A stretch of DNA of 64,000 nucleotides from Bacteroidota bacterium (GTDB lineage Bacteria; Bacteroidota; Bacteroidia; B-17B0; Aurantibacillaceae): the NCBI GenBank assembly GCA_025363015.1, contig JANYEQ010000105.1, forward strand, positions 1 through 64,000, given 5' to 3'. The position numbers and the translations under genes were made by a program. The notes beneath the pieces are model-generated. The model did not search any database. It was not told the origin of the DNA and saw only the letters and a program-made list of their open reading frames with translations. Positions within the stretch are counted from its first letter, which is position 1. Every line of letters begins with the position of its first letter. Shown here in pieces: positions 47,110 through 58,775 of this stretch.

Positions 47110-47331
47110 ATGTATTGGACATTAGAATTAGCAAGTTGGTTAGAAGATGCGCCTTGGCCAGCAACAAAAGATGAATTAATTGATTTTGCTATGCGAAGTG
47201 GCGCTCCAATGGAGGTTATAGAAAACATACAAGAAATTGAAGACGAAGGCGAAAGCTACGAAACCATTGAAGAAATTTGGCCCGATTACCCCACTAAAGA
47301 CGATTTCTTTTTTAACGAAGATGAGTTTTAA
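47110..47331 (+). CDS. DUF2795 small acidic protein
   Basis: 73 residues. MYWTLELASWLEDAPWPATKDELIDFAMRSG-type opening (WLEDAPWPATKDELIDFA) is the DUF2795 core, followed by a strongly acidic tail (NIQEIEDEGESYETIEEIW, then DEF). DUF2795 proteins are very common in Bacteroidota, often near core-metabolism genes, with no settled function. It has its own transcript: a promoter-like A+T-rich stretch upstream and a terminator downstream. Confidence 0.85.
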   Translation: MYWTLELASWLEDAPWPATKDELIDFAMRSGAPMEVIENIQEIEDEGESYETIEEIWPDYPTKDDFFFNEDEF

Positions 47332-47354
47332 CTAAAACAACTTTTTATAAAACA

Positions 47355-47390
47355 ATAAACCCTCATTCTACCAATAGATTGGGGGTTTAT
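47355..47390 (+). terminator. Probable terminator after DUF2795 gene
   Basis: Stem ATAAACCC (47355-47362) / GGGTTTAT (47383-47390) around a 20-nt loop, followed by a T-rich stretch. Long loop, so moderately sure. Confidence 0.5.
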
Positions 47391-47423
47391 ATTTTATAAC
47401 CAAATATAAAACCAATATATAAT

Positions 47424-47447
47424 CTTGCGTTTTTAATCTTATATTTA
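47424..47447 (+). promoter_or_regulatory. Probable promoter of gpmA
   Basis: TTG at 47424-47426 and TATATTTA at 47440-47447 (one mismatch to TAnnTTTG), 13 bp before the gpmA ATG. The spacing is slightly short. Confidence 0.4.
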
Positions 47448-47460
47448 TAGCTCAAAAATT

Positions 47461-48066
47461 ATGGCACAATTAATTATTTTTCGTCATGGGCAAAGCACCT
47501 GGAATTTAGAAAACAAATTTACAGGTTGGGTAGATGTAGCCCTTACCCCAAAAGGCATTGAAGAAGCCAAACAAGCTGGTTTAAAAATTAAAGGCTATCA
47601 TTTTGATTATGCATACGCCTCAGATTTACAACGTGCACAAAACACTTTAAAATTAGCTATTCAAGCAAGCGAACATCCTCCCATTACTCCAATTTATAAT
47701 AAAGCCTTAAATGAACGGATGTATGGCGATTTACAAGGATTAGACAAAACCGAAACCACACAAAAATTTGGCGAAGAGCAAGTTAAAATTTGGCGTCGTA
47801 GTTACGATATTGCCCCACCAAATGGCGAGAGTTTAAAAGATACCGCCGCACGTGTTATTCCTTATTTTGAAAACGAAATTATTCCAAAACTTAAAGCAGG
47901 TAAAAACATTGTAATTGCAGCGCACGGTAATAGTTTACGCGCCCTAATTATGTATTTAGAAAAACTAACGCCCCAACAAATTTTAGAATTTGAAATAGGT
48001 ACAGCACAACCCCGTTTGTACGAATTAGATAATGAAATGAATGTACTAACCTCTAAAAATTTATAG
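47461..48066 (+). CDS. gpmA: 2,3-bisphosphoglycerate-dependent phosphoglycerate mutase
   Basis: 201 residues. It interconverts 3- and 2-phosphoglycerate in glycolysis. The phospho-His motif FRHGQSTWNLENKFTGWVD is at the N-terminus, with LNERMYGDLQGLDK, IWRRSYDIAPPNGESL and the second His in AAHGNSLRALIMYL. It is shorter than the ~248-residue E. coli enzyme because the middle and C-terminal tail are trimmed, as is usual in Bacteroidota homologues. The HAD gene starts 1 bp after its stop. Confidence 0.93.
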   Translation: MAQLIIFRHGQSTWNLENKFTGWVDVALTPKGIEEAKQAGLKIKGYHFDYAYASDLQRAQNTLKLAIQASEHPPITPIYNKALNERMYGDLQGLDKTETTQKFGEEQVKIWRRSYDIAPPNGESLKDTAARVIPYFENEIIPKLKAGKNIVIAAHGNSLRALIMYLEKLTPQQILEFEIGTAQPRLYELDNEMNVLTSKNL

Positions 48067-48067
48067 T

Positions 48068-48529
48068 ATGCAAAATTTTATAAATCAAGAAAGTAAGGTT
48101 ATTGCAGTAGATTTTGATGGAACCATTGTAGAACACAAATACCCAGCCATTGGTAAGGAAATGCTGTTTGCCTTTGCCACCCTAAAAGCCTTACATAAAA
48201 AAGGTCATAAATTAATTTTATGGACGTATAGAGTTGGCGAACCCTTAACGGAGGCGGTGGAGTATTGTAAACAAAATGGATTAGAATTTTATGCCGTAAA
48301 CAAAAATTTTCCAGATGAGATAATGGATGAAAATATTTCGCGAAAAATTAATGCCGATATTTTTATCGATGATAGAAATGTAGGAGGCTTTTTAGGCTGG
48401 AGCGAAATTTGGCAAACCCTACATCCCGATAGCGGTGAGTTTTTACACCAATTAAAAAATGCCGAAGCGCATACAAATTATAACAAAAACGAAGGTTCTA
48501 TATTTAAAAAACTATTTGGTAAAAAATGA
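48068..48529 (+). CDS. HAD-superfamily hydrolase, BT0820-like
   Basis: 153 residues. Motif I is VDFDGTIVEH (the nucleophile Asp); motif II is in LILWTYR; motif III/IV is ADIFIDDRNVGGF. There is no large cap domain, so it belongs to the small, capless HAD proteins of Bacteroidota such as BT0820. Substrate unknown, probably a phosphorylated small molecule. Its last bases overlap the map start (ATGA), so translation is coupled. Confidence 0.83.
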   Translation: MQNFINQESKVIAVDFDGTIVEHKYPAIGKEMLFAFATLKALHKKGHKLILWTYRVGEPLTEAVEYCKQNGLEFYAVNKNFPDEIMDENISRKINADIFIDDRNVGGFLGWSEIWQTLHPDSGEFLHQLKNAEAHTNYNKNEGSIFKKLFGKK

Positions 48530-49326
48530 TTTACTTAAAAACCAGAGAAGAAATTGAATTAATGCGTCACTCAGCATTAATGGTATCACGTACCTTAGGC
48601 ATAATAGCTGCACATGTTCGCCCAGGTGTTACGCCTTTACATTTAGATAAATTGGCCGAAACCTTTATTCGCGATAACGGCGGCATACCAGCATTTAAAG
48701 GCTACAAAGGCGGCAGAGGTGCGCCCGATTTTCCGGCAACCTTATGTATTAGCATTAACGAAGCGGTGGTGCATGGCATTCCCACAAATAAACCTTTAGT
48801 TGAAGGCGATATCATTTCAGTTGATTGTGGCGTTAAAAAAAATGGCTACTATGGCGACCACGCCTATACATTTGCTGTTGGGCAAATAAAACCCGAAGTG
48901 CAAAAATTAATAGATGTTACTAAACAAAGTTTGTACTTAGGTATTGAACAAATGATTAGCGGTAACCGCATAGGCGATATTAGTTATGCCATACAACAGC
49001 ATGCCGAAGCTAATGGTTACGGTGTTGTACGCGAATTAGTAGGGCACGGTTTAGGTAAAAATTTACACGAAGAGCCAGAGGTGCCAAATTACGGTAAGCG
49101 TGGCGATGGTCCTAAACTAAAAGAAGGAATGGTACTAGCAATTGAACCCATGATTAATATGGGAAAAAAAGCAGTAAAACATTTAAACGATGGTTGGACA
49201 ATTGTAACACAAGATGGCTTACCAAGCGCTCATTTTGAGCACGATGTAGCCATTGTTGATGGTAAACCCGAAATATTAAGTAGCTATACATATATTGAAG
49301 AAGCCTTGGCTTTAGTAAATTATTAA
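48526..49326 (+). CDS. map: Methionine aminopeptidase, type I
   Basis: 266 residues. It removes the initiator Met from nascent proteins. The metal ligands sit in VDCGVKKNGYYGDHAYTF (two Asp), VGHGLGKNLHEEP (His), MVLAIEPM (Glu) and HFEHDVAI (Glu). No N-terminal zinc finger is present, as expected for bacterial type Ia. Confidence 0.95.
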   Translation: MIYLKTREEIELMRHSALMVSRTLGIIAAHVRPGVTPLHLDKLAETFIRDNGGIPAFKGYKGGRGAPDFPATLCISINEAVVHGIPTNKPLVEGDIISVDCGVKKNGYYGDHAYTFAVGQIKPEVQKLIDVTKQSLYLGIEQMISGNRIGDISYAIQQHAEANGYGVVRELVGHGLGKNLHEEPEVPNYGKRGDGPKLKEGMVLAIEPMINMGKKAVKHLNDGWTIVTQDGLPSAHFEHDVAIVDGKPEILSSYTYIEEALALVNY

Positions 49327-49375
49327 TTTCATTTCAGTATTTAGCAACATACCCATCCCCGATTTACGGCGCCTA

Positions 49376-50491
49376 GTGCAATTAAGGCAAGAGCGCAAAC
49401 TCTCTATTTTTAATAAAATAATATTGTGGCTGCATTACTTTGTAATTGTAAGTTTATTAATTGCCGTTGTTGCAAAATACATTTCGCCATTAATATTTTG
49501 GTTGCCCGCATTTTTTGGTTTAGCCTTTCCGTTTTTATTTTTACTCAATTTTATTTTTATTATTTTTTGGTTAATACAATTTAAGCGCACCATTATTTTT
49601 GGTTTAATAGCCTTTGTAATAAGTGTATTTACAGCATATCGTTATGTACAATTTAGTGTAGTTGATTTAAAAAACAAATCTAAAACTATAAAAGTAACAT
49701 CTTACAATTGCATGTTATTTGATTTATATGATTGGAAAAAAAATACTGCATCGCGTAATAAAATTTTAAACAGTTTAACCGAAATTAACCCCGATATTTT
49801 ATGCTTACAAGAGTTTTATACCTCCGAAGAAAAAGGTGATTTTAATAATATTGATACCGTTAAACATTTATTACATACCCCCTATTACCATGCTGAGTTT
49901 ACTGTTACCATGCGTAATTTTGATCACTGGGGCGTTGCCACCTTCAGTAAATACCCAATTATTAATAAAGGCAAATTAATGTTTAATACAAAATCAAATA
50001 ACATTTGTATTTATACCGATGTAATTATTAATAAAGATACCATACGTATTTACAACATCCACCTACAATCTATTAGTTTTAGTAAAGCCGATACTAAGTT
50101 TTTAGACGATGTTGTATCAAATAAAGATGCGCAAGAAGAAATAGAAAATAGTAAGAATATTTTAAGGCGCTTAAAACGTGGCTTTACAAAACGTACCAGG
50201 CAAGTAGATATGATTGCCCTCCATATAAAAAATTGTAAATACAAAATTATTATTTGTGGCGATTTTAATGATACCGCCGCCTCATACTCGTACCAAACCT
50301 TATCAAAAAACTTAAACGATGCCTTTATCGAAAAAGGTTTAGGCTTTGGTAGAACCTACGCTGGTAAATGGCCGCAATTTAGAATAGATTATATTTTACA
50401 TAGCAATACACTAATCTGCAAAAGTTACCAACGTTATTCCGAAACCTTTACTGATCATTTTCCTATAACAGCTAATTTCCAAAATTTATAA
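49376..50491 (+). CDS. Membrane-anchored endonuclease/exonuclease/phosphatase-family protein
   Basis: 371 residues starting at GTG. Two or three N-terminal membrane helices (about 15-95) precede an EEP-fold domain: TSYNCMLFDLYDW, ILCLQEFYTSEE (catalytic Glu), IYNIHLQS, IICGDFNDTAASYSY and TDHFPI (the final Asp-His). The active site is complete. The topology would put the domain on the periplasmic or cytoplasmic face depending on the helix count. A DNA, RNA, lipid or sugar-phosphate substrate is possible. Confidence 0.85.
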   Translation: MQLRQERKLSIFNKIILWLHYFVIVSLLIAVVAKYISPLIFWLPAFFGLAFPFLFLLNFIFIIFWLIQFKRTIIFGLIAFVISVFTAYRYVQFSVVDLKNKSKTIKVTSYNCMLFDLYDWKKNTASRNKILNSLTEINPDILCLQEFYTSEEKGDFNNIDTVKHLLHTPYYHAEFTVTMRNFDHWGVATFSKYPIINKGKLMFNTKSNNICIYTDVIINKDTIRIYNIHLQSISFSKADTKFLDDVVSNKDAQEEIENSKNILRRLKRGFTKRTRQVDMIALHIKNCKYKIIICGDFNDTAASYSYQTLSKNLNDAFIEKGLGFGRTYAGKWPQFRIDYILHSNTLICKSYQRYSETFTDHFPITANFQNL

Positions 50492-50529
50492 ACTATTTTA
50501 TATATTTACCTTACAAAAAAAACTAAACA

Positions 50530-51975
50530 ATGAAATTACTAACCAAACTATTTTTAATTGCTTTTTTACTAAACATTAATTTTACATTTGCCCAACGCGA
50601 TAAAGAAGAGTCAACCTCTGATGACCCTTTATTTACAGTAGCTTTCGAAAAATTTAATAAAAAACAATATAAAGAAGCCTATGATGCTTATACCGATTAT
50701 TTAGCAAAAAAACCTAAAGATAATGTTGGCTTATACAATCGTGGTTTATGCAGTTACCATTTAAAAGATTACAAAACTGCCATTCGCGATTTTAATGAAA
50801 GTATATTATTAGGGCGTAAATTAGCCGATGTATATTATATGTTAGGCTCAAGCAATTTTTCGTTAGAAAAATTTGAATTAGCTATTAAAAATTTTGATAC
50901 CAGCTTAACGTATAATCCAAAATATTATATGGCATTGTGTTACAAAGGCGCAGCCCTCAACGATTTAAAAAAATACGACGAAGCCCTTATTAGTTTAAAC
51001 TTTGCATCAACTATTAAAAACGATTACGAACCCACTTTTTATTATCGAATGGTGGCAAAATATTATTTAAAAGATTACGCTGGAAGCCTTGTCGATGCTG
51101 ACAAAGCGCTTAGCCTAAAAAATTATTACGAAACGCATTTTTGGCGAGGCACAAATTTAATTGAATTACTTAGAAACAAAGAAGCAATTGTAGAGTATGA
51201 TACCGTAATTAACCACGACCCTAAATACGCAAAAGCCTATTATAACCGTGCTTTGGCTTACTACGATTTAGCAGATTACGAAAAATCAATTGCCGACAAT
51301 TCTAAGTGTATTGAGTTAGACCCAAAACATGCCAAAGCACATTACAACCGTGGCTTATCCTACTTTTATTCTAAAAAATATACACAAGCCGAAACCGATT
51401 TTACCTCCTGCATGGCTATGGGCATTGCCGATTATAAAGCCTATTGTTTTAGAGGAGCTGTTTATTATTTCTTAAAAAAAGATGAATTAGCCCTACAAGA
51501 TTTAAACAAATCTATTCAACTAAAAGATAATTACGAAACCGCCTATTATTATCGTGCATTACTAAAATATGCAACTGCCGATGACCAAGGCTGTTTAAGC
51601 GATTGTAACAAAGCCTTAGAGTATAACAAAGCCTACGATACTTATTATACACGTGGCATTACCAAACATCAGTTAAAAGATTACGAAGGTGCTATTTTAG
51701 ATTTTAATGAATCGCTAAAATTAAAACCAAATTATTTTTTAGCAACCTTAGAGCGTGGCGTAACTTATTATATGTTAGAAAAAGATGAGTTAGCGAAAGC
51801 AGATTTAAATAAAGCCATTGAGTTAGATAACACCACTGGCCGTGGTTTCTATTTTAGAGGCAAAATAAAAAAGTTTGCAAACGATATTAATGGCTGTTGC
51901 ACCGATTTAAAAACGGCCGAAAAATTAGGTTATACCAAAGCTACCGAAGAACTTACTAAAAATGGTTGTAAGTAG
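50530..51975 (+). CDS. Secreted TPR-repeat protein
   Basis: 481 residues. The signal peptide is MKLLTKLFLIAFLLNINFTFAQ. About twelve tetratricopeptide repeats follow (GLYNRGLCSYHLKDYKTAI, AYYNRALAYYDLADYEKSI, AHYNRGLSYFYSKKYTQAE, and so on), forming a long superhelix used for protein binding. No enzymatic domain. It is probably periplasmic or on the outer membrane; the partner is unknown. ligA starts 18 bp downstream. Confidence 0.85.
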   Translation: MKLLTKLFLIAFLLNINFTFAQRDKEESTSDDPLFTVAFEKFNKKQYKEAYDAYTDYLAKKPKDNVGLYNRGLCSYHLKDYKTAIRDFNESILLGRKLADVYYMLGSSNFSLEKFELAIKNFDTSLTYNPKYYMALCYKGAALNDLKKYDEALISLNFASTIKNDYEPTFYYRMVAKYYLKDYAGSLVDADKALSLKNYYETHFWRGTNLIELLRNKEAIVEYDTVINHDPKYAKAYYNRALAYYDLADYEKSIADNSKCIELDPKHAKAHYNRGLSYFYSKKYTQAETDFTSCMAMGIADYKAYCFRGAVYYFLKKDELALQDLNKSIQLKDNYETAYYYRALLKYATADDQGCLSDCNKALEYNKAYDTYYTRGITKHQLKDYEGAILDFNESLKLKPNYFLATLERGVTYYMLEKDELAKADLNKAIELDNTTGRGFYFRGKIKKFANDINGCCTDLKTAEKLGYTKATEELTKNGCK

Positions 51976-51987
51976 TATTACACATAA

Positions 51988-54024
<2,037 letters not shown>

Positions 54025-54132
54025 CCTTTTTAATTTAAAGTGTTAGGCTATTACATTAGACATTATAAAACTAAAAAAATTATGTTTCAACTTTAAATTT
54101 ATTCTGCAACAATATTTAGAAACCTAAATTAT

Positions 54133-56322
54133 TTACTTAATAACCGTAACGTATCCCACATAGTTGTGTAATTTTTTTTGGTTATCATTTACTTCAACTT
54201 TATAAATGTAAATCCCCTCGGCTACTGTATCGTTACCACCATTGGTTTTACCATTCCAACCTTGACTACTATTTTGGGTATTAAATAGTTTTTGTCCCCA
54301 TCTATCATATACGGCTAATGAGTAACTGCCTACTTCCCAACCCTTACCCATTGGTAAAAAAATATCGTTTACCTGATCATCGTTTGGCGAAAAGGTATTA
54401 GGTACATAAAATGTAAATTCGGGCAATACGGTAATGGTTTTAGTTATTATATTAGTACAGCCATATTGGTTGGTAACACTAAGTATAATTGGGTAAGTAC
54501 CACTATTTGTAAATTTAAAACTGCAGTTTTGATTTGTATCTTTTTGTAAGGTTGCAAGGTTCCACTCCCATTTCGTAGGATTGGCGGTGCTTTTATCGGT
54601 AAAGGTTACAAGGGTTTCTTCTAAATCGGTAAAATTATCTTTATCGGCTACAAAATCGGCAATGGGCGTTGGCAATACCGTTATGGTAAGAACGGTATCT
54701 TTAAAATTAGTGCAACCTACCGAGTTTGTAACGCCATGGTTTACTTTATAAATACCCGCTTTATTAAAGCAAATAGTGGGGTTAGCAGTATTATCAATAA
54801 CGCCATTGGTAAATTGCCATGTGTAGTTAGTAATGTTTCCGGCAGTGGTGGTACTGTTATCTGCAAAGCTTACACACAAAGGCGCACAACCTTTTGGGTT
54901 AGTGTTGGTAAATAAAATAGTAGGTTTTGGCACAATTTGGTTAGTAAATAATTTTTGTTCTTGTATTGGGCAAGCGCCACCAACGGTAACATTAACCGAA
55001 TATTGCGTGGTAATAAGTGGCGCAACTGCTATTGAATTGGTGGTGTAACCCCCAGGCATCCATAAGTAAGTAATAGGGCTTGTAATGCCTGTTGTTACCA
55101 CTTGTAAAATACTAGTATTACCAAAACAACTTACTATAGTTTGCGATGATAAACCAGTGCTGGCATTTGGCTGGGTAATAGTAACACTACTAGTACTTTG
55201 GCAACCGTTAACATCGGTAACTAAAACCGAATAATTGCCTGCTATGAGTGAGGAGGAAGTTGCGGCTGTGCCACCCTCTGGCGACCAAAAATAGGTTAAA
55301 TTATTACTGCCATACAAAGGCATAACCGTAGCGCTACCATTATTACCGCCTTTGCACGTTACATTAGTTTGCGCCGAAATAGAAGAGCTTAATACCGAAA
55401 CCGTTTTTGTAAATGTTGTTTTTGCACCGCATGCCCCGCCCGTAGTACTTAACGATACAGTGTAAACACCGCCATTACTAAATTGATGGCTTGGATTACT
55501 GAGTGTAGAGGTATTATTAGCCGCGGTAGATGGGTCGCCAAAATTCCATACATAATTTAGCGAAGACTGGCAGGCGGAATTAATACTTGTAAAATTGGTG
55601 CAGGTATTAGTAAATGTTACGGGGCTAGCCACGGCATTTTCAATTGTAAAATCATCAATAGCAAAACCATCAAAACTATTACAGGTTAATCCTGACCCAA
55701 ATACAAACCTAAATTTTACATTACTTTGCCCTGCTAAATTGCTTAAACAATGCTTGCTTGTAAGCCAGCCCATACTACCATTGCCACCTTGGCAACTACC
55801 CGATGTGGCTTGGCTATTACCCGACCAACCATTTTTAGAACTTGTCCAATTTAAATAATTAATAGCGCCGTAATTATACCAATTTTGAGTATTGCAATTA
55901 TTAGGGTCGTTATATGCACCAACAGTTTGCCAAGTGCTGCCATTGTTTATAGAGTATTGTAAATTTGCTCCGTCGTAACGGTATTCCATTTCCCAAAATA
56001 CTTTAAAACTAACAGTAGGGTACGTTAATGTAGAAAAATCGTAACAAGGGCTTTGAATATATGATTGCTGCGAACCATTGTAATTACTACCCGTTAAACC
56101 TCCAATTACCCAACACTTAGCTCCACTACCAGCAGCTGTAATAACAGCTTTGCTTGGGCTACCCCATGCCCAATCAGAATTGGCGCCACCAGCTATCCAA
56201 GTAGCTGCGGTTTCAAAATTTTGGGTGTTAGGAAAGGTGTTAATGCACTGCGCTAGCAAAGTTTTTGTATAAAAACCAAGCATTGAACTTAAAATAAATA
56301 TTTTAAAAGATGTAAACTTCAA
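54133..56322 (-). CDS. T9SS type B adhesin with PKD and SprB repeats
   Basis: 729 residues. Signal peptide ending FYTKTLLAQ; a jellyroll/MAM-like domain (about 25-240, YIQSPCYDFSTLTYPTVSF, FDGFAIDDFTIE); a PKD domain (YVWNFGDPSTAANN); a SprB-type repeat (QTNVTCKGGNNGSATV, DVNGCQSTSSVTI); two more PKD-like domains; and a gliding-motility type B sorting domain at the C-terminus (FYVPNTFSPNDDQVND, VYDRWGQKLFNT). It should be exported by type IX secretion and attached by SprF-like partners. Minus strand, converging with ligA. Confidence 0.9.
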   Translation of the reverse strand: MKFTSFKIFILSSMLGFYTKTLLAQCINTFPNTQNFETAATWIAGGANSDWAWGSPSKAVITAAGSGAKCWVIGGLTGSNYNGSQQSYIQSPCYDFSTLTYPTVSFKVFWEMEYRYDGANLQYSINNGSTWQTVGAYNDPNNCNTQNWYNYGAINYLNWTSSKNGWSGNSQATSGSCQGGNGSMGWLTSKHCLSNLAGQSNVKFRFVFGSGLTCNSFDGFAIDDFTIENAVASPVTFTNTCTNFTSINSACQSSLNYVWNFGDPSTAANNTSTLSNPSHQFSNGGVYTVSLSTTGGACGAKTTFTKTVSVLSSSISAQTNVTCKGGNNGSATVMPLYGSNNLTYFWSPEGGTAATSSSLIAGNYSVLVTDVNGCQSTSSVTITQPNASTGLSSQTIVSCFGNTSILQVVTTGITSPITYLWMPGGYTTNSIAVAPLITTQYSVNVTVGGACPIQEQKLFTNQIVPKPTILFTNTNPKGCAPLCVSFADNSTTTAGNITNYTWQFTNGVIDNTANPTICFNKAGIYKVNHGVTNSVGCTNFKDTVLTITVLPTPIADFVADKDNFTDLEETLVTFTDKSTANPTKWEWNLATLQKDTNQNCSFKFTNSGTYPIILSVTNQYGCTNIITKTITVLPEFTFYVPNTFSPNDDQVNDIFLPMGKGWEVGSYSLAVYDRWGQKLFNTQNSSQGWNGKTNGGNDTVAEGIYIYKVEVNDNQKKLHNYVGYVTVIK

Positions 56323-56469
56323 TTTAAAAATAAAATTTTAACGAAGCGGTTTGAGGTATATATAACAAATTATATATATTACCTTATAGGGTGTTCACTT
56401 GCAGATGATGAAGATATAAAAATAATTTTAATTTGCAATATTATGTAATTGTAAAGTTTTACAAAATAG

Positions 56470-57120
56470 TTATTGTGCCTTGCGTAAATATTCTAAAAAA
56501 GGATGTATGGCTTTATAAGCGGCAATTATATTAGAAGCTGTTTTTGGATTATCAAGATCCTTATCGGCTAATTTATGACTCACAATAAAGTGTTTGTGTT
56601 TTAAAATTTCAACATATTTATGGTCTTTTTCATAACCTTTTGGCGCATTTTTTAGTTTGTCGTCTTCATCTAAACCGTTAAAATATTTTGTAAAAGCGGT
56701 AGCTTTTAAAATTTTTAATAAAGGTTGTGGGTTATAGTCAATTTCCTGTCTAATGGCTGCCAACTTATCGGACATTGGCATATATACACCTCCTGCTAAA
56801 AAACTAGCATTGGGTTGCAAGTGTAAATAATACCCTGCTATTAACGATTTTTTTCCGCCAGGGTTAATACTTGCACCCATATTATTCTTGTAAGGAGATT
56901 TATCTTTGCTAAAACGTACATCTTTATTAATTCTAAAAATACATTGTTTGGCTTGCAAATCACCTATAGTAGGGTCAAATTTATTAATGCCTACAATTAT
57001 TTGTTGTACAAAGTCTTCAAACTCTTGTTTCGCTATGGCATATTTTGATCGGTTGGCTTCAAACCAATCTTTATTATTATTGGTTTGTAATTTTTGTAAA
57101 AAGGGTAAAACATTTTGCAT
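56470..57120 (-). CDS. DUF2461 family protein
   Basis: 216 residues. The family signature is clear: FLQKLQTNNNKDWFEANRS, then RINKDVRFSKDKSPYKNNMG and GYYLHLQPNASFLAGGVYMP. Single soluble domain; found across bacteria and fungi with no known function. It starts 9 bp after the MBL-fold gene on the same strand. Confidence 0.9.
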   Translation of the reverse strand: MQNVLPFLQKLQTNNNKDWFEANRSKYAIAKQEFEDFVQQIIVGINKFDPTIGDLQAKQCIFRINKDVRFSKDKSPYKNNMGASINPGGKKSLIAGYYLHLQPNASFLAGGVYMPMSDKLAAIRQEIDYNPQPLLKILKATAFTKYFNGLDEDDKLKNAPKGYEKDHKYVEILKHKHFIVSHKLADKDLDNPKTASNIIAAYKAIHPFLEYLRKAQ

Positions 57121-57129
57121 AGTACAATT

Positions 57130-57900
57130 TTAAATAATAATTTGTAATCCATCAACCGCTAACTCCACATTACTTGGTAATAAATCGCTTACGGTAGTGT
57201 GTAAGCCTAATTGATGCGAAATATGTGTTAAATAGGCTTTTTTTGGAGTAAGTTCTTTTATTAATTCAAGCGCTTGGTTTAGGGTAAAGTGCGAAAGATG
57301 TTGCTCAAGACGCAAAGCATTTAACACAAGTACATCTAAATTTTTTAATTTTAATTTTTCTTCTTCGCTAATAAAATTGGCATCTGTAATATAGGCAAAG
57401 CTATTTATTTTAAAACCTTTTACAGGCAATTTATAATGTAATACGTTAATGGGTTCAAACTTAATATTACCAATATTAAACGAATCATTATCAAAATTTA
57501 TAACATCTATTTCGGGTATGCCTGGATATTTTTCTTCGGCAAAAATATATGCAAACTCGCGGTGCAAAGCTTCTTCTACTCTTTTAGTAACATACACAGG
57601 CATACGCATTTTATATAAATAATTAAAAGCTTTTACCTCATCTAGGCCCGCAATGTGATCTTTATGCTCGTGGGTAAAAACTACAGCGTTTAGCGTTTTT
57701 ACTTTTTGGCGAAGCAGTTGTTGCCTAAAATCAGGGCCTGAGTCAATGACTACTTTTGTTACATCATCTTCCACTAAAATACTACTTCGAAGACGATTAT
57801 CAAACGGATTTGAACTGGTACAGACATCGCAATTACAAGCTATTATTGGCACACCTTGCGAAGTACCAGTGCCTAAAAATGTAATTTTAATTTGTTGCAT
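57130..57900 (-). CDS. PhnP-like metallo-beta-lactamase-fold hydrolase
   Basis: 256 residues. Metal motif FTHEHKDH at about 75-82 (HxHxDH), with opening FLGTGTSQGVPIIACNCDVC typical of PhnP-type phosphodiesterases. The cysteines in CNCDVC may bind a structural metal. PhnP acts on cyclic phosphates, but this lone gene is outside any phn cluster, so another phosphodiester is likely. Divergent from the small membrane-protein gene. Confidence 0.85.
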   Translation of the reverse strand: MQQIKITFLGTGTSQGVPIIACNCDVCTSSNPFDNRLRSSILVEDDVTKVVIDSGPDFRQQLLRQKVKTLNAVVFTHEHKDHIAGLDEVKAFNYLYKMRMPVYVTKRVEEALHREFAYIFAEEKYPGIPEIDVINFDNDSFNIGNIKFEPINVLHYKLPVKGFKINSFAYITDANFISEEEKLKLKNLDVLVLNALRLEQHLSHFTLNQALELIKELTPKKAYLTHISHQLGLHTTVSDLLPSNVELAVDGLQIII

Positions 57901-57955
57901 ATTGAATTGTTATACAAAGAAAGTTAAAAAATGTAAAATAAATGCTAATAAAACC

Positions 57956-57984
57956 TTTGTTATTAATGTTATAGTTTATATTTG
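57956..57984 (+). promoter_or_regulatory. Bacteroidota promoter of the metal-efflux locus
   Basis: TTTG at 57956-57959 and TATATTTG at 57977-57984 with a 17-bp spacer: both elements exact. The ATG at 57995 lies 10 bp on. This is the best promoter match in the window. Confidence 0.75.
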
Positions 57985-57994
57985 TTAAATATAA

Positions 57995-58327
57995 ATGAAA
58001 TCAAGAAAAAACATACTTCCTTTTTTACTCTCGGTATTGTTTTTGGTTAATGCTTTAAATTTAATTAATACAGCGTCATCTACTATTTTTCGTTCGGATA
58101 AAAAAGTTAGTAATCCTTTAAATACAAACACTAACACAACCGAAAGTTTTGTTTTTGAAGAATTAGAAAATGATAACGAGGAGCTTGATACAGCTCCATT
58201 TTTACTATTACCTTTTTATAATTTAACATGTAATATTTCTAAAGTTACGCTATTAGTTTTTAATTACGCTACATTTCAAAAGGCTACTGAGCCTATTTTT
58301 ATTGCTATTCGAGTTCTTCGAATTTAA
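57995..58327 (+). CDS. Small exported or membrane protein, function unknown
   Basis: 110 residues. An N-terminal hydrophobic segment (ILPFLLSVLFLVNALNLI) is a signal peptide or anchor. An acidic Thr/Asn-rich middle (NTNTTESFVFEELENDNEELD) and a second hydrophobic part (PFLLLPFYNLTC) follow, with a basic C-terminus ending in RVLRI. I recognise no family. Its strong promoter and place at the head of a cation-efflux region suggest a role in metal handling, but there are no metal-binding His/Cys clusters. Confidence 0.6.
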   Translation: MKSRKNILPFLLSVLFLVNALNLINTASSTIFRSDKKVSNPLNTNTNTTESFVFEELENDNEELDTAPFLLLPFYNLTCNISKVTLLVFNYATFQKATEPIFIAIRVLRI

Positions 58328-58518
58328 TTCTTAATTTCTTTACGGCTTAATACTTTAAGCAAACTTGTCTTTTTTTTAAAGAAAAAAATGATTGGTGTAT
58401 TTTTTTAATAAAATCAATTTATAAACTATCAATTAAAAACTAAAAAATGAGTGTATACATAAATACCATCACTTTGCAAATTTTAACTTCTGCATCATAT
58501 TAATAATTTATTAAAATA

Positions 58519-58608
58519 CTTACCACATGGGCTTTAGCATTTTTTTTTACAGTTTGATAGTTTTTTTTGTAAAGAAATTTTTTTGCTAAAGTCCTATGGT
58601 AAGCCCAT
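58519..58608 (+). other. Long imperfect inverted repeat with two possible pairings
   Basis: Left arm 58519-58539 (CTTACCACATGGGCTTTAGC...) pairs with 58584-58603 through a 7-bp and an 8-bp perfect segment around a small internal loop. The same left arm can instead pair ATGGGCTT (58527-58534) with AAGCCCAT (58601-58608). The loop is T-rich. Mutually exclusive pairings are what a leader switch would show; it could also be the end of a lost element. Confidence 0.45.
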
Positions 58609-58775
58609 TTCAAAACACAGCACCTTAAGTCTTTAATTTAACCAAACAATTTTATTTTACTAATCACAAAAAATAAACAACATAAAAAATTAACTATAAA
58701 ATAATCACTATTCTGTTAAGCACTAAATAAAAGCAAAAATGGTTATTTTATCTATTAACTAAAAAATAACAAAAT

